A program made the position numbers and the translations under genes. From assembly GCA_947259375.1 (NCBI GenBank), contig CAMYLZ010000019.1:18851-82850 (forward strand): a stretch of DNA of 64,000 bases, read 5' to 3'. Shown piece by piece: positions 9,002 through 17,130 of this stretch. Every line of letters begins with the position of its first letter. The stretch's first letter is position 1. The notes under the pieces were generated by a model. It did not search any database. It saw only the letters and a list, made by a program, of their open reading frames with translations, and had not been told where the DNA came from. Source of the stretch: an uncultured Parvularculaceae bacterium (GTDB lineage Bacteria > Pseudomonadota > Alphaproteobacteria > Caulobacterales > Parvularculaceae).

Positions 9002-11269
9002 TCAACGCCCTGATTTCAGCTCGAAAGAAGCCGTCAAACCCGCAGCCGAGGAACCGCCGACAAAAACGTCATAGGCGCCCGGCTCAAGCCGAAACGCACC
9101 GCGCCCGTCATAAAAACCCAGCTGCTCCTCGGTCAGCTTGAAACGGACGGTTTTGCGCTGGCCCGGTTTGAGCGATATTTTTTCAAAGCCTTTCAGCTCT
9201 CGCACCGGACGGCTGATGCTGGCCACGCGATCGCGAATATAGAGCTGAACGACCTCGCGCCCCTCACGCCCGCCACTATTCTGCACACGAACCGAAACCT
9301 CGACTCCGCCATCGACGTCGCGCACCCGAAGCCGGCCATACTCGAACGCGGTGTAGCTCAAGCCATGCCCGAACGGGTATAAAGGCGCGTTTTCCTCGTC
9401 CGTATAATGAGACCAGAAAACTTCCGGACGCGGGCCCGGCCGGCCTGTATTCAGATAATTGTAATAGATCGGAATCTGGCCTTCAGAGCGCGGAAACGTC
9501 ATCGGCAATTTGCCGCTCGGATTGACTTTACCCAACAGCATATCGGTAATTGCGGGCCCGGATTCATGCCCAAGATGCCAGGCCTGGACGATTGCCGGAA
9601 CATGCGCGTCCGCCCAGGTTAAGACCAACGGCCGGCCGCTCATGACAACCAGCGCAACATTCGGATTTGCGGCGTACACGGCCTTAAGGAGATCGTCCTG
9701 AACACCCGGCAATCCGATATTGGCGCGACTGCGCCCCTCGCCGGACTGATAAGCATCCTCGCCAAGGACCAGCACCACCTTGTCGGCCGCTCGCGCCGCC
9801 GCCACCGCCGCGTCAAACCCGCTTCGGTCGGTCAAATTGACCTGCACTTCCGTCGGGAAACTCGCCTCGCCGTTTTCAACCGGAGCGCCCTCGACATAGC
9901 TGAAATCAACGCCCGCCGCCGCAAAGGCTTCCTTCACCGAAATCGCCGACCCGGCTTCGGCCCTGCCGCGCCAATTCCCCAATGGCGTATCCTTATCCGC
10001 TGCAAGCGCGCCGATTAGCGCGATCCTTTCCCCTTTGCCAAGCGGCAGGGCGCCGCCCTCATTCTTGAGCAGCACAATGGACGCCTCGGCCATTTGCCGC
10101 GCCATCACCCTGTGCTCTGGCGTCATCAGACTTGCATTCTCACGGGCCGCATCGAGATACCGATATGGATCATCGAACAGGCCGAGCTTGAATTTCATAC
10201 GCAAGACGCGGCGCACCGCATCATCGACATCGCCGAGCGCAACCTCGCCGGACTCGACCAATGACGGCAAATATTCCGCGTAAACATGGCTTTCCATATC
10301 GACATCCGAGCCGGCATTCATCGCGAGCCGCGCGGCATCGCGGGCATCCGCTGCAAAGCCGTGATCGATCATCTCGATCCCCGAGCCCCAATCGGAAATC
10401 ACTACGCCTTCAAATTCCCAATCGCCCTTGAGGACATCGCGCTGAAGATATGCATCGCCTGTCGCCGGGATCCCATTGAGGGTGTTGAACGAGTTCATCA
10501 CGGTCAGCGCACCCGCACGTTCAATCGCCGCTTTGAAAGGCGGCGCCACCACATTGAACAGCGTCACCGTGCCAATATCGGCCGCATTGTAGTCTTTACC
10601 GGATTCCGCAAAGCCATAGGCCGCAAAATGTTTCAGCGTCGCCGCAATGGTGTCTTCAGCGGCAAGATCATCGCCCTGAAATCCGCGAACGCGTGCAATC
10701 GCGATTTCAGCGCCGAGAAACGGATCTTCTCCGGCGCCCTCCATCACCCGCCCCCAGCGCGGATCGCGCGAAATGTCCACCATCGGCGCAAAGGTCCAGT
10801 TCAGCCCTTGCGCCGAGGCTTCGACCGCCGCCACACGCGCGCTTTGCTCAATGAGATCAAGATCCCAGCTCGCCGCCTCGGCAAGCGGTATGGGAAACAT
10901 CGTCTTGTGGCCATGGATAACATCGAATGCGAAAACCGCCGGGATTCCCAGACGGCTTTCCTCAACAGCAATCTTCTGAAGCGCGCGAACATTTTCCGTG
11001 CCGACGACGTTCAACATCGACCCCACAAGACCGGACTTCACCAGCTCGCGCTTCTTCTGGACGCTTGCATCCGCGGACGCCGGGCCGGTGACATCGCCGA
11101 CATCGGAGAACTGTGTCAGCTGACCGGCCTTTTCCGCCAGCGTCATCTGCTCAAGCAGCCCTTCAATTCGCCTTTCGACAACCGCCGCATCTTCTTGCTG
11201 CGCATGCGCGCCAACAAAAGCGATTACCGAAAAAATGAGAACCAACAGGCCGCTTTTCTTGAAAATCAT
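9002..11269 (-). CDS. bglX: Periplasmic GH3 beta-glucosidase (BglX-type)
   Basis: A 755-residue family-3 glycoside hydrolase that removes terminal beta-D-glucosyl units from oligosaccharides. The N-terminus (1-25) is a signal peptide ending GAHAQ. The (beta/alpha)8 domain contains FAFDVIHGHKTMFPIPL, DPRWGRVMEGAGEDPFLG and LKHFAAYG, with nucleophile Asp293 in VVISDWGSG. The second alpha/beta domain has ALIGALAADK and VLVLGEDAYQSGEG, and a fibronectin-III-like domain closes the protein. The length matches BglX. The start is the ATG at 11269; a GTG one codon earlier is less likely. It is the first gene of the carbohydrate run and would hydrolyse oligosaccharides brought in by the TBDR. A 161-bp gap separates it from the response-regulator gene on the same strand, leaving room for its own promoter. 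Confidence 0.93.
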   Translation of the reverse strand: MIFKKSGLLVLIFSVIAFVGAHAQQEDAAVVERRIEGLLEQMTLAEKAGQLTQFSDVGDVTGPASADASVQKKRELVKSGLVGSMLNVVGTENVRALQKIAVEESRLGIPAVFAFDVIHGHKTMFPIPLAEAASWDLDLIEQSARVAAVEASAQGLNWTFAPMVDISRDPRWGRVMEGAGEDPFLGAEIAIARVRGFQGDDLAAEDTIAATLKHFAAYGFAESGKDYNAADIGTVTLFNVVAPPFKAAIERAGALTVMNSFNTLNGIPATGDAYLQRDVLKGDWEFEGVVISDWGSGIEMIDHGFAADARDAARLAMNAGSDVDMESHVYAEYLPSLVESGEVALGDVDDAVRRVLRMKFKLGLFDDPYRYLDAARENASLMTPEHRVMARQMAEASIVLLKNEGGALPLGKGERIALIGALAADKDTPLGNWRGRAEAGSAISVKEAFAAAGVDFSYVEGAPVENGEASFPTEVQVNLTDRSGFDAAVAAARAADKVVLVLGEDAYQSGEGRSRANIGLPGVQDDLLKAVYAANPNVALVVMSGRPLVLTWADAHVPAIVQAWHLGHESGPAITDMLLGKVNPSGKLPMTFPRSEGQIPIYYNYLNTGRPGPRPEVFWSHYTDEENAPLYPFGHGLSYTAFEYGRLRVRDVDGGVEVSVRVQNSGGREGREVVQLYIRDRVASISRPVRELKGFEKISLKPGQRKTVRFKLTEEQLGFYDGRGAFRLEPGAYDVFVGGSSAAGLTASFELKSGR

Positions 11270-11433
11270 CACCTAATCCGCTTACCGGTTTGCGCGTTTC
11301 GGCAATGTCGTTCTTGCCGAACCTAAAGCGACTAGAATTCACGCTCGAACAGCTTCGGGCAACGCTCGCTGCGGCCAGTTGTCCGATCTGTGCGGCGGTT
11401 CGGAATTGAATGCGGCGCTCCTAGGCTCAACAG

Positions 11434-12186
11434 CTAGTCTTTCGCCATCAACCCCCGAACCGTCTCGCGATATGAACGACTCGCCCGGACCGAAACGCTA
11501 TTATTCATGACGATTTGCGCCTCGCCCTTTGGCAACAAATTAACCTGCCGGATTTGGGGAATTGCAACAATGGCCGACCGGTGCACGCGAACGAAAAGCG
11601 AAGACGGAAGGTCGGCTTCGAGCGCCTTTATGGCGACCCGGATCGTTGCCTCTCGATTTGTCATATGCACGAGTGAATAATCGCCCGCGGCCTCGATCCA
11701 GACGATATCTTGATGCGCGATGAAATAGAGCTTGCCAGCATCTTTGACCTTCAGCACGCCCGCCAATTCGGCGGGCTCTGCATCCGGCGCGTCAACCGCA
11801 CCGCTCTTTTCCCGTTCATCAATTAGGCGTTTTAGCCGCGACGCCTTTTCGACCGCCTTTCGAACACGGCCGATTTCCAACGGCTTCAAGACGTAATCGA
11901 TCGCATCGACGCCGAACGCCTCAACCGCATATTCCGGATGCGCGGTCGCAAATACGACAAGCGGGCGCGGGGTGACGGAGATTTCCGCATATGCATTGAC
12001 GCCGGAAATTTCCGGCATTTCGATATCGAAGACGACCAGATCAATACCGCCATTATTGATCACGCCAATCGCCTCGCGCACCGACTGGCAGGCCGCAACC
12101 ACCGCGACTTCTCCCGTCTCAGTCAGCAGGGCGGCCATCAACTCCAGCGCCGGCGCTTCGTCATCGCATATGACAGTCTTCAGCAT
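11434..12186 (-). CDS. LytTR-family two-component response regulator
   Basis: A 250-residue protein. The N-terminal receiver (about 1-120) has CDDE at 7-10, phospho-acceptor D54 in VVFDIEMP, ATAHPEYAVEAF and the KP of YVLKPLE. The C-terminal LytTR DNA-binding domain (about 145-250) includes IEAAGDYSLVHM and LFVRVHRSAIVAI. It starts at ATG 12186 with AAGGA upstream; a longer frame to 12273 lacks support and would eat into the divergent promoter. It is back-to-back with the LytS-type kinase at 12291, its obvious partner, and upstream of the glucan genes on the same strand. It is the best candidate for their regulator; no binding site was proved here. Confidence 0.92.
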   Translation of the reverse strand: MLKTVICDDEAPALELMAALLTETGEVAVVAACQSVREAIGVINNGGIDLVVFDIEMPEISGVNAYAEISVTPRPLVVFATAHPEYAVEAFGVDAIDYVLKPLEIGRVRKAVEKASRLKRLIDEREKSGAVDAPDAEPAELAGVLKVKDAGKLYFIAHQDIVWIEAAGDYSLVHMTNREATIRVAIKALEADLPSSLFVRVHRSAIVAIPQIRQVNLLPKGEAQIVMNNSVSVRASRSYRETVRGLMAKD

Positions 12187-12290
12187 TCTCCATTTCCTTG
12201 ACGTGACGCGCCAACAGCTTTTCGCTTGGCTATTGCCGCAAGCCGAATGACATATATGATCCGCGCGCATCACGCTACAGACGGATCTGC

Positions 12291-13466
12291 ATGTCGCAAC
12301 CCACCGAAAATCCGAGCATTACCAATTCAGCCGTCACGTTACCGGCATATTGGGTCTTTCAATTCAGCGGCTGGTTCGCCTTTGCGGGCTTGAGTTATTT
12401 CAGCCTCACAATCTGGTATAATCCGGGCGAGTTAAATCCTGCGCTTCACACGCTGCTGCAATCGCTGCTCGGCATTGTGGTCAGCCATCCTTTGCGATGG
12501 GTGGCAAGAAGGTCATGGGACGCCGACACCGCCAGACGCGTATTCGTGAACGGAACAGCGGTATTCGCCGCGTCGATTGCGTGGACGGCTCTCAGGCTTT
12601 TGACGTTTACATGGATGACCGGCGAAGCCATTCCGGTTGAAGACTGGGGCGGCTGGACTTTCGCTTCGGTTACCGTCTTTGCATCCTGGGCGTTTTGTTA
12701 TCACGCCCTCAAATATTATCGCCAATGGATTGACGCGCGAGAACTGTCGATCAAGTCGCAAAATGCAATGCTGGAAGCAAAAGCCTTTGCACAGCAGGAA
12801 AAAATCAAGCGAATGCATGCGGAGAACCTGGCGCGTGAATCGCGCCTGAGAATGCTGAACTATCAATTAAACCCGCATTTCTTTTTCAATGCGCTGAATT
12901 CCGTCTCCGCGCTGGTGCGAATGAACGACAAAGATGCGGCGACTGAAATGCTGGCGCGAATAGGAGATTTTCTGCGCACATCCCTTGAAGGTGATGAAGA
13001 CCTGCAACATCCTCTTTGCGATGAGGTTGGGATTATCAATGCCTATCTGGATATTGAGAAAATCCGCTTCAATGATCGTCTTTACACCGATTTTCAAATT
13101 TCCGACGAGGCGTTGTCGGTCACTATTCCTAGCCTGCTGTTGCAACCAATATTTGAAAATTGCATCAAACACGCTGTCGGGGGAAGTTTATCGCCGACAA
13201 CAATCGCCATGAAAGCATCGCTCAGCGAAGGGCGACTGCGCATCAACATCGCCGATACCGGCCCGGGAATGAGAGAGGACACCAGTTCAGCCGCGCGCAT
13301 GTCGTCTGGCGTCGGCCTGAAAAACGTCGAAGAGCGCCTTCGGTCGGTTTACGGCAGCGATTTTTCCATGGATATTTCGGACAACAGCCCGAGTGGTTTT
13401 GCGATTGACCTCGATCTGCCGCTTTCAATTCAACACGAAACACTGCGCGCGCCCGTCAATGCCTGA
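12291..13466 (+). CDS. LytS/YehU-type membrane sensor histidine kinase
   Basis: A 391-residue kinase. Hydrophobic segments near 20-42, 55-70, 88-108 and 122-140 give about four membrane helices with no large periplasmic domain. A coiled linker (150-185) follows, then the His_kinase motif LNPHFFFNALNSV with phospho-acceptor H196. The ATPase domain has an N-box around N290 in PIFENCIKHA, a G1 box ADTGPGM near 321-327 and GVGLKNVEERL near 338-348. It is divergent from the LytTR regulator with 104 bp between starts, and is followed on the same strand by the cupin-like and DUF6445 genes. The lack of a sensor domain suggests it reads a signal in or near the membrane. Confidence 0.92.
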   Translation: MSQPTENPSITNSAVTLPAYWVFQFSGWFAFAGLSYFSLTIWYNPGELNPALHTLLQSLLGIVVSHPLRWVARRSWDADTARRVFVNGTAVFAASIAWTALRLLTFTWMTGEAIPVEDWGGWTFASVTVFASWAFCYHALKYYRQWIDARELSIKSQNAMLEAKAFAQQEKIKRMHAENLARESRLRMLNYQLNPHFFFNALNSVSALVRMNDKDAATEMLARIGDFLRTSLEGDEDLQHPLCDEVGIINAYLDIEKIRFNDRLYTDFQISDEALSVTIPSLLLQPIFENCIKHAVGGSLSPTTIAMKASLSEGRLRINIADTGPGMREDTSSAARMSSGVGLKNVEERLRSVYGSDFSMDISDNSPSGFAIDLDLPLSIQHETLRAPVNA

Positions 13467-13529
13467 TCGCCGGAGAGCGAAATCTTGCGAGACCCACCCC
13501 AATTCTTTCCGATCGCCACGGACCATTAG

Positions 13530-14558
13530 ATGACTTGCAACTCGATCCTCGAACAAATTCCGCGCAAGGCGGAAGAGCGCCCAGCCGCAAGCGCAACCCC
13601 AGGCGATGGCTACGTCAAACTCGGCCATCCGCTGATCTTGCGCGGCGCTGTTTCCGATTGGCCGTCGGTCCGCCATGCGCAACACTCCGACGAACGCATT
13701 TGCGATTACCTGCTTCAATTTGATACCGGGGCGGAAGCGCCGGTCTTTGTCGCAGGCTCTCAAGCAAAAGGTCGTATCTTTTACGATGAAGATTTTACCG
13801 GACTCAACGCCGCCTTAAAGCGGGCGACGCTCTCAGAAGTGCTCAACCGGCTTTTGGCGCATCGAGACGATCAGCGCCCCCCTCTGACCTATATCGGCGG
13901 CGCGCCGATCGCACACACGCTCCCCGGTTTCGAAACGGAAAACGCGCTCGACGGATGCGCCCGGCCGTCAACCGCGAATATCTGGATTGGCGGCCCGACG
14001 CGCATTTCCGCCCATTATGATTATTCCGACAATGTCGCCTGTGTCGTCGCGGGAAAGCGCAGGTTTATTTTGTTTCCTCCCGATCAGCTGGAAAATCTTT
14101 ATGTCGGCCCGCTCGACTTCACGCCGGCAGGCCAGCCCATCAGCCTGATAGACTTCGACGATCCCGATCATGATCGCTATCCCCGCTTTCGAGAGGCGTT
14201 GGAACACGCATTGATTGCCGAGTTGACGCCCGGCGATACGCTTTTCATTCCGAGCATGTGGTGGCACCATGTCGAAGCGCTTGGTGTACTGAACATATTA
14301 GTCAATCACTGGTTTCAAAGCGCTCCCGCATATGCCGACCCGCCTACCGAAGCCCTTATGCATGCGGTGATGACGCTTCGCGATCTGCCGAGCGAGGAGC
14401 GGCGCATATGGCGCCATATGTTCGAGCATTATGTGTTCGACCCGGCGGAAGACGATGCATCGCATATCCCGGCGCACACCCGGGGCATTCTCGGACCTCT
14501 TGATGAAGCCGCCGCACGCCGCATGCGGGCGATGTTGCGCGCGCGCCTGAACGCCTGA
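13530..14558 (+). CDS. JmjC/cupin-8-like (FIH-type) putative oxygenase 2
   Basis: A 342-residue paralogue of the protein at 1272-2294. The metal motif is H162-Y-D164 followed by CVVAGKRRFILFPPDQ, and the distal histidine is in PSMWWHHVEA (H246/H247). The C-terminal segment with SHIPAHTRGILGPL parallels the other copy. The Fe(II)/2-oxoglutarate oxygenase fold is known for the family; activity and substrate are inferred. It begins 63 bases after the kinase gene and is followed 30 bases later by the DUF6445 gene, so the three probably share a transcript. Placing one copy with each halogenase/kinase arm suggests parallel roles. No strong Shine-Dalgarno is visible before the ATG. Confidence 0.85.
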   Translation: MTCNSILEQIPRKAEERPAASATPGDGYVKLGHPLILRGAVSDWPSVRHAQHSDERICDYLLQFDTGAEAPVFVAGSQAKGRIFYDEDFTGLNAALKRATLSEVLNRLLAHRDDQRPPLTYIGGAPIAHTLPGFETENALDGCARPSTANIWIGGPTRISAHYDYSDNVACVVAGKRRFILFPPDQLENLYVGPLDFTPAGQPISLIDFDDPDHDRYPRFREALEHALIAELTPGDTLFIPSMWWHHVEALGVLNILVNHWFQSAPAYADPPTEALMHAVMTLRDLPSEERRIWRHMFEHYVFDPAEDDASHIPAHTRGILGPLDEAAARRMRAMLRARLNA

Positions 14559-14588
14559 ACCAGCCGAAGCAAGCAGGGATTACCGCTA

Positions 14589-15272
14589 ATGCACGATGCC
14601 GCCGAATTCGACAATGTGCACATTCATCATATCGGACGCGAAAACCGCCCGGTTCTCGTCATCGACGATTTTCTGCCCGATCCCGGCCTTGTCCTCGCGC
14701 AGGCGCGGCAGGCTTCGTTTCAACCTTTCGTCCGGTTTTTTCCTGGCGTTCAGGCGCCTTATCCGTTTGACCGCTTCAGCGCTTCCGTCGCGCCTTATTC
14801 CCCCATCATCAAGCACGCGCTCAACATCAAGCAGTCGCCATCCGTCATTGAATGCGGCCTCGCGATGGTCACCACACCGCCAGAGCAGCTTCATCCGCTG
14901 CAATCCATTCCGCATATCGACACGATCGACCCGAACCGCATCGCCGTTCTGGCTTACGTCTCTGGCGAACGATTTGGCGGGACAGCTTTTTATCGCCACA
15001 AATCGACTGGCTTTGAAGCCGTTACCGCGAGTCGACGCAAGCCCTACAATTCGGCTCTCGACGCCGATATAGAAAACCATGGCGTGCCTGAGCGCGCCTA
15101 TATCTCCGACGACACCGAAATCTTTGAGCAAATCGCAACATTTGAAGCGAAGCCCGGGCGTGCGATCGTCTATTTTTCCAACTCACTGCATTCCGGTCAT
15201 ATTCAGCATGCGGCTGATTTGACCCGTGATGTCACGCATGGACGGTTAACGCTAAATGCTTTTTTATCTTGA
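14589..15272 (+). CDS. DUF6445-type protein, probable 2OG-Fe(II)-oxygenase fold
   Basis: A 227-residue soluble protein that fits the DUF6445 family, which often neighbours TBDR/halogenase loci. Features match a prolyl-4-hydroxylase-like oxygenase: H109-I-D111 in IPHIDT as possible metal pair, FGGTAFYRHKST, a second histidine in NSLHSGHI (H201 or H204) and R219 in HGRLTLNAFLS as possible 2-oxoglutarate anchor. The catalytic assignment is inferred from this order and spacing. AGGGA precedes the ATG. It is the last gene of the kinase-cupin-DUF6445 set and is convergent with the sulfotransferase gene. Confidence 0.72.
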   Translation: MHDAAEFDNVHIHHIGRENRPVLVIDDFLPDPGLVLAQARQASFQPFVRFFPGVQAPYPFDRFSASVAPYSPIIKHALNIKQSPSVIECGLAMVTTPPEQLHPLQSIPHIDTIDPNRIAVLAYVSGERFGGTAFYRHKSTGFEAVTASRRKPYNSALDADIENHGVPERAYISDDTEIFEQIATFEAKPGRAIVYFSNSLHSGHIQHAADLTRDVTHGRLTLNAFLS

Positions 15273-15296
15273 GGTGCGTCTTTTATAACCGCACCT
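15272..15296 (+). terminator. Weak hairpin after DUF6445 gene
   Basis: A 7-bp stem (15272-15278 with 15290-15296) begins at the last base of the stop codon, in the 202-bp gap between convergent genes. The loop is AT-rich and no U-run follows, so termination is only a possibility. Confidence 0.3.
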
Positions 15297-15474
15297 GACC
15301 AGCACAACAGGGTGCGCCGGGACGAGGGCTCAGGTCATTACGCAAAATGCGGATTAAGAAAATTGCCGATTCATGTGAGACTGGGGAACGGTCGTATCAG
15401 GCTCGCCCTTTTCCGAATAGATCAAATCCGGTCTCCTTTTCGCGCCGTCAGTCAGCGATCTTCCCCAAACCTGA

Positions 15475-17130
15475 TTAGCGCACGCCGAGCGCTTTGATCA
15501 ATGGGTCAAGATGATGGACGTAACGCGCCGCGCCCGCGCTGCGGCGGATTTCATGGCGGACTTGCATTGCGCTTGCAGTCGATACAACCCGATCACTTTC
15601 ACTAAATTTCAAACATGCCTCTTCGAACGGCGCCCCTATAAACTTAACGAGACGCCCCGCCGTTTCCTCAAAACAGGAAACTACTTCCTCGTAATCCACA
15701 ACACAAATATGTTCCGCATACTGCTGTTTGTAAACCTCTATAAGCTTTTCTGTCGCAGTGAAGTACTTGCCGAGTTCGGTCAAATCATATGCAAAATGTT
15801 GCGGACCCGAGAAGAAGCGCTCATAACAAGACCAGCAAGTATCCAAACCGTTTCTATAACTGACAATGACCGGCGCGTCCGGAAACAATTGCCGAATGAT
15901 CGGCACATATAGAAGGTTCGATGGCAACTTATCGACCACGAAGCGCGGGCCGGCGAATCGCTCACGCAAGATCGCCCGATATTTTCGCCCAATGCCGGCC
16001 AACGTTTCAGAATCAAGATTTAGCAAACCATTCGGAAAGGACAGTTGTCGTCTTTTCAGCGCGCGCCGAACGAGACGCTGAAACCAGACCAGCTCCCCAG
16101 CCCCCTCAACCGACGAGTGACTGGACAATATCTGCTCAAGCAAAGTAGATCCTGAACGCGGCATGCCAACAATAAAAACCGGCTGCGGTTCCTCCATCGC
16201 GCTGGCACACGCGGCAATGGCGTTGAATTCGGATTTTTGCGTCAATTTGGCCAACGCAGCCAGGCGCCGGACATCCTTTTCCACATCATAGCGATATGTC
16301 GCGCGCACGAGTTTGTTTCCGGCATGATAAAACTGTATCGCTTCGTCAATCCGGCCTGTCCGGTCGAGACTCTTTGCTGCAGCGAACTGCAGATGCGCAG
16401 TTTTTTCACCCTTACCCGCCAACGCGCGTTCGACTATTCGATCATATGCCATGCGATGCGCCGGCATAGACGGCAATTGCGACAGGTGAAATGCCGTAAT
16501 GTCGCTATTCGGGTCTATAGCGAGTGCATTCGCCAAATGTTGCCTTGCTTTGTGCGCATCGCCCGTCATGACGAATGCGCTCGCCAGGTTCAGTTGCGCG
16601 CCCTGATCGTCCGGGGCGCATTTTGACGCCTTCAGAAAGGCCTCTATCGCTTCGTCAGCGCGGTTTAATTCGATCGCAGTTTTGCCGAGCTCCGTCCATG
16701 TTTCTAGGTCGGCGCCACCACAGCGATCCAGTGTCGTCAGCGCCTCACGCACCTGCCAATCCCGCGCATCCGCCCTCAAAAAATAAATCATGCGCAGGAC
16801 AAGGGCATTATCGGCCGGTGCAATGTTTATCGCCTGTTGCGCCGCATCGGCTGCATCAGAAAACTGCTCAAGAGCGAAGTGCGCATTCGCCAAATTTCCA
16901 TAAACATTTGGCGGGCCAAACCCGCTCGCAATCGCTTTTCTTGCGCACGCAATCGCTTCTTGATGTCGTCCTGTTTGACCGCAAAGGACGGACCTGTAAT
17001 GCCAGGTCTCTCCGTCGCCCGGATTGCTCACCAGAATTGCGCGATAGCTCCGTTTGGCGGCCTCAAAGCCACCCGCGCGATGGAGCGCTAGCGCCGCATC
17101 GCGCTGCTGTTTTGTGGATGGTGCGGTCAA
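15475..17130 (-). CDS. TPR-repeat sulfotransferase
   Basis: A 551-residue fusion. Residues 1-290 hold about seven tetratricopeptide-like helical pairs. Residues 315-551 are a sulfotransferase domain with the PAPS 5'-phosphosulfate loop FIVGMPRSGSTLLEQ (PRSGST at 324-329), HSSVEGAGEL, and VSYRNGLDTCWS for the 3'-phosphate site. Such proteins move sulfate from PAPS to hydroxyls of sugars or tyrosines; the TPR part suggests a protein partner or substrate. There is no signal peptide, so it is cytoplasmic. The start is probably TTG at 17130, overlapping the upstream amidohydrolase stop (TTGA), which implies translational coupling. It is last in the run amidohydrolase, S9 peptidase, amidohydrolase, sulfotransferase. 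Confidence 0.87.
   Translation of the reverse strand: MTAPSTKQQRDAALALHRAGGFEAAKRSYRAILVSNPGDGETWHYRSVLCGQTGRHQEAIACARKAIASGFGPPNVYGNLANAHFALEQFSDAADAAQQAINIAPADNALVLRMIYFLRADARDWQVREALTTLDRCGGADLETWTELGKTAIELNRADEAIEAFLKASKCAPDDQGAQLNLASAFVMTGDAHKARQHLANALAIDPNSDITAFHLSQLPSMPAHRMAYDRIVERALAGKGEKTAHLQFAAAKSLDRTGRIDEAIQFYHAGNKLVRATYRYDVEKDVRRLAALAKLTQKSEFNAIAACASAMEEPQPVFIVGMPRSGSTLLEQILSSHSSVEGAGELVWFQRLVRRALKRRQLSFPNGLLNLDSETLAGIGRKYRAILRERFAGPRFVVDKLPSNLLYVPIIRQLFPDAPVIVSYRNGLDTCWSCYERFFSGPQHFAYDLTELGKYFTATEKLIEVYKQQYAEHICVVDYEEVVSCFEETAGRLVKFIGAPFEEACLKFSESDRVVSTASAMQVRHEIRRSAGAARYVHHLDPLIKALGVR

Noticed and set aside
10286..11326. 346-codon open frame on the plus strand
   Set aside because: It is antisense to the GH3 gene; long antisense frames are common in GC-rich codons, and no domain is visible.
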